Assembly (NCBI RefSeq): GCF_000429705.1
Contig: NZ_KE386941.1
Location: forward strand, 186,001-250,000
Origin: Alteribacter aurantiacus DSM 18675
GTDB lineage: Bacteria; Bacillota; Bacilli; Bacillales; Salisediminibacteriaceae
Length of the DNA: 64,000 nucleotides
Reading direction: 5' to 3'
The translations under genes were made by a program, and so were the position numbers. Below, in pieces: positions 59,359-64,000 of the stretch (within the stretch, counting starts at the first letter, position 1; every line of letters starts with the position of its first letter). The notes beneath the pieces were generated by a model. That model had not been told where the DNA came from and searched no databases. It was given only the letters and a program-made list of their open reading frames with translations.

Positions 59359-60387
59359 TTACGTAAAGTATTCCAGCTTTGCGTTAGGAAAGTACTTCTC
59401 GATGTAACTGTGAAGGGTTTCTTTTAGGTCTTCTTGCTCGTCCGTTTGATAGACGTATTTACCAATTCCATATTTGCCCCATTTGTACTTTCGCTTTTCT
59501 TCATCTAGCTCAAGCTTTGTCATTGGGTAATTTTTTTGGATTCTTTTTTTAGCAGGCTTGGTAAATCGGTGTTGAATCAGTTCAAACGTTAAATCATCAC
59601 GGGCCTGTTCTGAAAGCTCGGAATCCAATTTCTTAAACATTTCCTCGTATCCTTCTTTCCACCCTTCGTGGATGTAAATAGGGGCCACGATAAAACCTAG
59701 AGGATAACCTGCTTTAGCGACTTTTCCCGCGGCTTGAATTCTGTAATCGAGAGGAGACGTTCCTTGTTCGAAATTTTTTATGACATAATCGGCATTGATG
59801 CTAAAGCGGAAGCGGGTTTTTCCTTTGTGATCGGCATCAAGCAAGTGATCCACATGATGATACTTTGTAACAAACCGCAACTTTCCATTTTCGGAATTAC
59901 CGAAGTACTCAATCGCTTTTTTTAATGAATGGGTTAAATGATCTATACCGACGATATCAGACGTACAGGCAGCTTCGAAACGTGTGTCCTGAGGAGCTCG
60001 TTCGGTCATATAGTCCTCTGCTTGCTTAAAAATCTCATCAAGGTTGACGTATGTGCGAATATAAGGCTTGTCTCCCATCGTCGTTTGCAAATAACAGTAT
60101 TGGCAATGCCCCATACAACCAGTGGCGAGAGGGATTGCGTATTCTGCAGAGGGCTTAGACGTATCGAACTTCAACGTTTTCCTCACACCTACAACGAGAG
60201 TAGACTTAGCATTGCGGTACTTTTGCAGGTGATTTTCACCAGGAATGTTACGCACTTGGTTGTGGGATGTCGTACTACGAATCTCGATACCAATATCCTC
60301 GAACTTTTTCTTTAACTCGACACCAAGAGGGTACTCTAAAGCTCCGGGTTCAATGTATACCAACTGAGGCATAAAGGGCTTAATCAC
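59359..60387 (-). CDS. splB: Spore photoproduct lyase
   Basis: A 342-residue radical SAM enzyme that repairs the UV-induced spore photoproduct (5-thyminyl-5,6-dihydrothymine) during germination. The 4Fe-4S motif CMGHCQYC places Cys at 91, 95 and 98, and the catalytic H-donor Cys141 lies in EAACTSDIVG. All four have the same numbers as in B. subtilis SplB. It follows splA in a leftward operon. Confidence 0.96.
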   Translation of the reverse strand: MIKPFMPQLVYIEPGALEYPLGVELKKKFEDIGIEIRSTTSHNQVRNIPGENHLQKYRNAKSTLVVGVRKTLKFDTSKPSAEYAIPLATGCMGHCQYCYLQTTMGDKPYIRTYVNLDEIFKQAEDYMTERAPQDTRFEAACTSDIVGIDHLTHSLKKAIEYFGNSENGKLRFVTKYHHVDHLLDADHKGKTRFRFSINADYVIKNFEQGTSPLDYRIQAAGKVAKAGYPLGFIVAPIYIHEGWKEGYEEMFKKLDSELSEQARDDLTFELIQHRFTKPAKKRIQKNYPMTKLELDEEKRKYKWGKYGIGKYVYQTDEQEDLKETLHSYIEKYFPNAKLEYFT

Positions 60388-60429
60388 AGGTTTTCACACC
60401 TTTCGTTTCTATATTCTCTAATACAAGTC

Positions 60430-60669
60430 CTAATCTTGAGGGATGTCAAAGTATTCATTGTACATTTGTTCAGCTTCTTGATAGCTGGAATACATAGCAT
60501 ATTCGTCTGTTAATGGGTAGTGTTCTTCAAACAAAAACAAACTCATGCTTCCAGGGTTGTGGGGGTCTTCGATAATCGAAGCTTCTTGAATTTGTGCTAC
60601 GTTTTGTGTGTGGGGGTTTCTATAGATCACATAAACCGTATCGCCGGAATGAAGTTCAGATATATTCAT
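60430..60669 (-). CDS. splA: SplA, transcriptional regulator of spore photoproduct lyase
   Basis: A 79-residue acidic protein (ELHSGDTVYVIYRNPHTQNV, EEHYPLTDEYAMY) that matches SplA, a small TRAP-like negative regulator of splB. AAAGGAGCAGG precedes the ATG. The gap to splB is 42 bases. A sigma-G promoter is expected upstream but no convincing match was found. Confidence 0.9.
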   Translation of the reverse strand: MNISELHSGDTVYVIYRNPHTQNVAQIQEASIIEDPHNPGSMSLFLFEEHYPLTDEYAMYSSYQEAEQMYNEYFDIPQD

Positions 60670-60781
60670 AAATCCTGCTCCTTTGCTTTAATGATATGTA
60701 TAGGTTGAGTTAGTGCCGTGTTCTTATACAAAAAGGAGGATGTAAGATATTACTAAATGCGTAGACCAAAGCAAAAATCAC

Positions 60782-60813
60782 AAAAAAGCCTGCCGCAAGT
60801 TTCTGCGGCAGAC
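60782..60813 (-). terminator. Terminator of phasin-like gene
   Basis: CTGCCGCA/TGCGGCAG (60790-60797 with 60804-60811). In the minus direction it ends in six T. Confidence 0.9.
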
Positions 60814-60827
60814 TTTATTAGATGGGC

Positions 60828-61202
60828 TTATTGTTCATCCTTAGTTGGTTCTTCAAACGGAACAGGATCATTGTCCAAGGCTTGCGAGTCATCACCGTTG
60901 TTTTCTAAAGCAGCAAGTCGTGCATCAAGTTCCTTTATACGTTGCTCGAGAGCGGCCACTTCTCCTTTGGAAGCAAGGTCGAGGTCACTGAAGAATCGTT
61001 GTGCTTTCTCTTTTGAGCGGCGATTCCATGTTTCTTCTGTTTCAGTTCCCTTTTTTTCAAAAGCCTCAAACATTTCATTCGCCTCGTCCGGCGTTACTTT
61101 TCCTTTAACAATCAGCTCTTGGAAGTATTTTTCAGCCTTTTCTTTGCTTGTTACAGCAGCTCCAAGTCCGATTAAAAATCCTTTTTTTAATAAATCACTC
61201 AT
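60828..61202 (-). CDS. Phasin-like / PHA synthesis regulator-like protein
   Basis: A 124-residue protein: MSDLLKKGFLIGLGAAVTSKEKAEKYFQEL, a conserved helical region with VTPDEANEMFEAF, a coiled coil (EQRIKELDARLAALE) and an acidic tail. It resembles polyhydroxyalkanoate regulators of the phasin/PhaF type found next to AarF kinases in Bacillaceae. AAGGAGTGA lies 5 bases before ATG 61202. It is co-transcribed with the upstream kinase gene. Confidence 0.8.
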   Translation of the reverse strand: MSDLLKKGFLIGLGAAVTSKEKAEKYFQELIVKGKVTPDEANEMFEAFEKKGTETEETWNRRSKEKAQRFFSDLDLASKGEVAALEQRIKELDARLAALENNGDDSQALDNDPVPFEEPTKDEQ

Positions 61203-61224
61203 GCTTATCACTCCTTAGTATAGT

Positions 61225-62868
61225 TCAATCGTTTTCCCTAAATCCTGAAACCCATCGTTTGTGACGGTACAAAAAGAACCCGCTCATGACGATACTGAAA
61301 GTGGACAATCCGGCAGTGACATACAGTAATTCTTCAAGTGCCATCAGCATGCTTACAAACAAGAACGTAAGGCTGATAAAAAAGGTCAAGCTGGATATAC
61401 CGATTAAAAGAAGGTAGCGGTGATGATCATAACCACGCCATTCTCTTCTTGTTTCAGCCCTTCTTGCGTACTTAGGCCCTTGAAGCCACTCATTTAAGTT
61501 ACGTGGAACGGCGAGTAAAGGTTTCGCCGAATCTTTAAGAACTTGAAACTGCAAGCTTCCTTCCTCTTCTTCTGTATCGTTGATCCACTCTTGGACGACA
61601 GGTTTTCCAAGTCTGATAAAATCAATCTCGGGGTCGACGATCGTCAGAAGTCCTAATGCAATGGAGGCGGCCCTACCGAGAAATGCAAACTCGGTAGGGA
61701 GTTGAATGGGTTGTTCTTGAACAAGTTCTTGGAGGTCTTCAAAGATCTCGCCAATTAATTCTTGGTCGACTGTACCAATGCCATTTTCCAAGTAGGCCTC
61801 AACGGATTGTTTAAGGATTGCTTGGAGCTTATGTTTATTGGCATGAGGTAGAAGAAACCCAAGCTCTTGGAGTTGTTTGACAACAAGGGGGTAGTCTTCT
61901 AGGACGAGCCCTTGAACAATCTTTCTTAATTTAAGCGCATCTTGTTTTTTGATCTCACCGACCATCCCGAAATCAAGCACCACCAATGTACCATCACGTT
62001 TCACTAGAATGTTTCCCGGATGAGGGTCGGCATGAAACATTCCATCGTCCAATAATTGATCCATGAAGAATTGAAAAACCCGCTCTGCCAATTGTTTTTG
62101 GTTGATGTTATTCTTTTTTAGAAAAGATGTATTATTCATTTTTTCAGCATCAATCCACTCCATCACGAGGACTCGGCGGGTTGAGAAATCTTCATAGTAG
62201 TGAGGGATATACAAGTTTTCATTATCATGAAAGCGTTTCTTGAAATAAACCCCGTTTTTAAGCTCTTTTGAGAAGTTCAGTTCGTCTCCCATGACTCTTA
62301 CAAGCTCTGTGTGGAGAGATTTTAAGTCCGCTTGCTTACCGAACTTCGTAAACCTTTTCGCAATCCATAGAACGATTCGTAGAGCTTTAAAGTCGGTTTT
62401 GAATATCTTCTCGATATTATGGCGCTGGATTTTTATGGCTACATCTTCGCCATTGTGTAGTCGGCCTTTATACACTTCTCCGATAGAAGCAGAGGCCACT
62501 GGTTGGTCACTGATCGACTCGAGCCAATCCCCGATATTTCTGCCCCATTCCTTTTCGAGGATTTGCCTGGAGATTCTGGCAGGGACCGGTGGGACCCGAT
62601 CAATTAAATCCTCCAATTCCTTTAGAAAAACCTCAGGGAAAAGATCAGCTCTAGAACTTAAGAATTGTCCGGCTTTAATCATTAACCCTTCAAGTTTGAT
62701 TGCTTTGTATCGGTATTCCGACGCCTGGTTTTGGAGGAGTTTTTCCCATTTTTCTTTTGTTTCTGCATCCCAGTGGGGGTTGCGTTTGTTAAAGAAATAG
62801 AGCTGTGTTAAAAACTTAATAAACATTGTGACAATTACAGTAATGCGGTAGAGTGAATTGTTCTTCAT
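61225..62868 (-). CDS. AarF/UbiB (ABC1) family protein kinase-like
   Basis: A 547-residue atypical kinase. The family KxGQ motif is IKAGQFLSSR (about residue 65), the Ala-rich nucleotide loop is ASASIGEVYKG, the catalytic region is FHADPHPGNILV and the metal Asp is in VLDFGMVG. Two C-terminal membrane helices anchor it. UbiB-type ATPases support isoprenoid quinone or lipid handling; in menaquinone-using bacilli the role is unclear. ATG 62868 follows GGAGGTCGTCT. Confidence 0.9.
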   Translation of the reverse strand: MKNNSLYRITVIVTMFIKFLTQLYFFNKRNPHWDAETKEKWEKLLQNQASEYRYKAIKLEGLMIKAGQFLSSRADLFPEVFLKELEDLIDRVPPVPARISRQILEKEWGRNIGDWLESISDQPVASASIGEVYKGRLHNGEDVAIKIQRHNIEKIFKTDFKALRIVLWIAKRFTKFGKQADLKSLHTELVRVMGDELNFSKELKNGVYFKKRFHDNENLYIPHYYEDFSTRRVLVMEWIDAEKMNNTSFLKKNNINQKQLAERVFQFFMDQLLDDGMFHADPHPGNILVKRDGTLVVLDFGMVGEIKKQDALKLRKIVQGLVLEDYPLVVKQLQELGFLLPHANKHKLQAILKQSVEAYLENGIGTVDQELIGEIFEDLQELVQEQPIQLPTEFAFLGRAASIALGLLTIVDPEIDFIRLGKPVVQEWINDTEEEEGSLQFQVLKDSAKPLLAVPRNLNEWLQGPKYARRAETRREWRGYDHHRYLLLIGISSLTFFISLTFLFVSMLMALEELLYVTAGLSTFSIVMSGFFLYRHKRWVSGFREND

Positions 62869-63166
62869 AGACGACCTCCTGACTGCCGACACATTGGCTA
62901 AAGCTACCTATTCCCTCAATCCCCTCGAAATATGTCATGGATTTTGTGTCCATTTTAATCACCCAATTAGGTTATCCAAACAAGCCCAAAACAAGTATGA
63001 CATTCAATAATTCAGTCAATGACACAGAAGTCAATTCGTGAGGCTCCGCTGCACACGATCCGATGCTGCCGGCGAAGTGTTACGAAGGGCTACTTCTAGT
63101 GGAAAGGAGAAGCGAGGCATAAACAGGTTAGGGTAACATTTAAACATGTTAGTAATTGAACGACAA
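62869..63166. other. Noncoding stretch between PTS and AarF genes
   Basis: No gene was found. A GC-richer block at 63040-63120 has no clear structure. The leftward aarF promoter should lie in 62880-62990 but is not obvious. Confidence 0.4.
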
Positions 63167-63206
63167 ACAAAACAAGCATCCAGCCTTCAAAAGACTGGAT
63201 GCTTGT
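63167..63206 (-). terminator. PTS gene terminator
   Basis: A perfect 11-bp stem CAAGCATCCAG/CTGGATGCTTG (63174-63184 with 63196-63206). On the minus strand it ends in TTTTGTTT. Confidence 0.88.
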
Positions 63207-63214
63207 TATCATTT

Positions 63215-64000
63215 TTATACTTTTTCCTTTGTAACGAACTTCGCGTATAAGAACGTTAGAACAAAGGGAACAGCGACTGCAATAATCATACCGATAAAGA
63301 AAGAGAGCCAAAAGTCCGGAATGATGGAGAGAATACCAGGCAAACCACCGATTCCGATTGAGTTTGCAAGTACACCATTCATGGTAATGAACATACCTGC
63401 TACAGATGCCCCGATAATCGCACAGATAAACGGGAACTTGTAACGAAGGTTTACCCCAAATAATGCAGGTTCCGTGACACCAAGGTAAGCTGAAACAGAA
63501 GATGTAAGGGACAAACCACGCATGTTTTCATTACGCGTAGCGAACATGATCGCAAGTGCTGCGGAACCTTGTGCAATGTTTGATAGAGCAAGGATTGGCC
63601 ATAAGAACGTTCCGTTACCAGTTCCAACAAGTTGTAAGTCTACTGCAAGGAATGCGTGGTGCATACCTGTAATAACGAGGGGTGCATATACAGCACCGTA
63701 TAACAGACCGCCGATAGCAGGGAGAGTGGAGAATAACCATACAAATCCACCTGTAATGCCGTTTGCAATCGTAAATGTTACTGGACCGATAATGATAAAC
63801 GCCAAGAAACCGGTAACGAGTAGGGCAACAGGTGCGACCACAAGCATTTGAATGGAATCCGGTACGCGTTTTCTTAAAGAAATATCAATCTTAGCTAGAA
63901 CCCAAGCAGATACAAGTACAGGTAAGACTTGTCCTTGATAACCGATGGCTTCAACACTAAATCCGAACAAATTCCATGTAGGCACGTTTCCTTCCGCACT
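63215..64000 (-). CDS. PTS permease IIC part (trehalose/sucrose family), 3' portion
   Basis: The frame stays open to the window edge, so only the C-terminal 261 residues are present. They cover the last membrane spans of an EIIC domain of the glucose/sucrose/trehalose group: PTWNLFGFSVEAIGYQGQVLP, GMHHAFLAVDLQ and the substrate-site motif VTEPALFGVNLRYKFPF. The order EIIB-EIIC is expected upstream. A trehalose permease (treP) is the best guess, but sucrose is possible. Confidence 0.8.
   Translation of the reverse strand, partial: SAEGNVPTWNLFGFSVEAIGYQGQVLPVLVSAWVLAKIDISLRKRVPDSIQMLVVAPVALLVTGFLAFIIIGPVTFTIANGITGGFVWLFSTLPAIGGLLYGAVYAPLVITGMHHAFLAVDLQLVGTGNGTFLWPILALSNIAQGSAALAIMFATRNENMRGLSLTSSVSAYLGVTEPALFGVNLRYKFPFICAIIGASVAGMFITMNGVLANSIGIGGLPGILSIIPDFWLSFFIGMIIAVAVPFVLTFLYAKFVTKEKV

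Noticed and set aside
60670..60756. Sigma-G promoter of splAB
   Set aside because: TGTATA and CTATACA are present but the spacing is too long for the consensus.
15160..63120. Possible shared decayed element at 15180-15240 and 63040-63120 (CCGATRCTGCCG)
   Set aside because: Only about 12 bases agree; the rest cannot be aligned on either strand.

Overview
The window looks like chromosomal DNA of an aerobic, endospore-forming member of the Bacillaceae, probably salt- or alkali-adapted. Evidence for this is strong AGGAGG-type ribosome binding sites with frequent GTG/TTG starts, many hairpin terminators with T tails, a spore photoproduct lyase pair (splA-splB), a TPP riboswitch in front of ykoFEDC, an RsbR-type stressosome protein, a CsbD stress protein, and a proH-proJ-proA operon of the type used for osmotic proline synthesis in halophilic bacilli. 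No rRNA, tRNA, prophage, IS element or CRISPR array was seen. The genus cannot be fixed from this sequence alone. || Layout. 1-4.4 kb: end of a membrane transporter, a protein with three internal repeats, csbD, a LURP-one-like protein, an orphan murG and an RDD membrane protein. 4.5-8.9 kb: two tandem MEDS-domain sensors, then a YtrA-type GntR regulator with its ABC transporter operon. 9.2-15 kb: an ABC-F ribosome-protection gene with a long leader, then proH-proJ-proA. 15-22.7 kb: small metabolic and hypothetical genes, the Mn-dependent pyrophosphatase, and a leftward operon of two DUF1538 membrane proteins with a tandem PII-like regulator. 23-32.7 kb: a short tyrosine recombinase, a CPA1 antiporter with an RCK_C domain, an XRE/membrane-protein pair, lipoproteins, a Nudix hydrolase, ChrA, an esterase and an MntP/YtaF-like protein. 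32.8-37.9 kb: an iron-responsive fbpB-like gene under a Fur box, then an arsenic island (arsC-arsD-arsA-iscA-like facing arsR-arsP-type permease-Cys-Cys microprotein). 38-50.5 kb: cell-surface genes, a divergent cluster of prepilin-like proteins carrying beta-solenoid domains, mapB, a Gly/Pro-rich protein, an RsbR paralogue, a LysM-CAP protein and TerC. 50.6-59 kb: acetyltransferases, a phosphatase, an unusual racemase, lipoprotein, and the thiamine-precursor ECF transporter. 59-64 kb: splAB, an AarF/phasin-like pair and the 3' end of a PTS permease. || Three things stand out. First, six intergenic tandem arrays have mostly unrelated sequences but share a period of 20-21 bp, about two turns of B-DNA; each unit has a conserved half and a variable half. 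Second, several small genes are easy to miss: fbpB-like, a 35-residue Cys-Cys protein, a 22-residue hydrophobic peptide and a 57-residue membrane protein. Third, a divergent locus combines type IV pilin-like N-termini with bactofilin-like or beta-solenoid passengers, with no assembly genes nearby.
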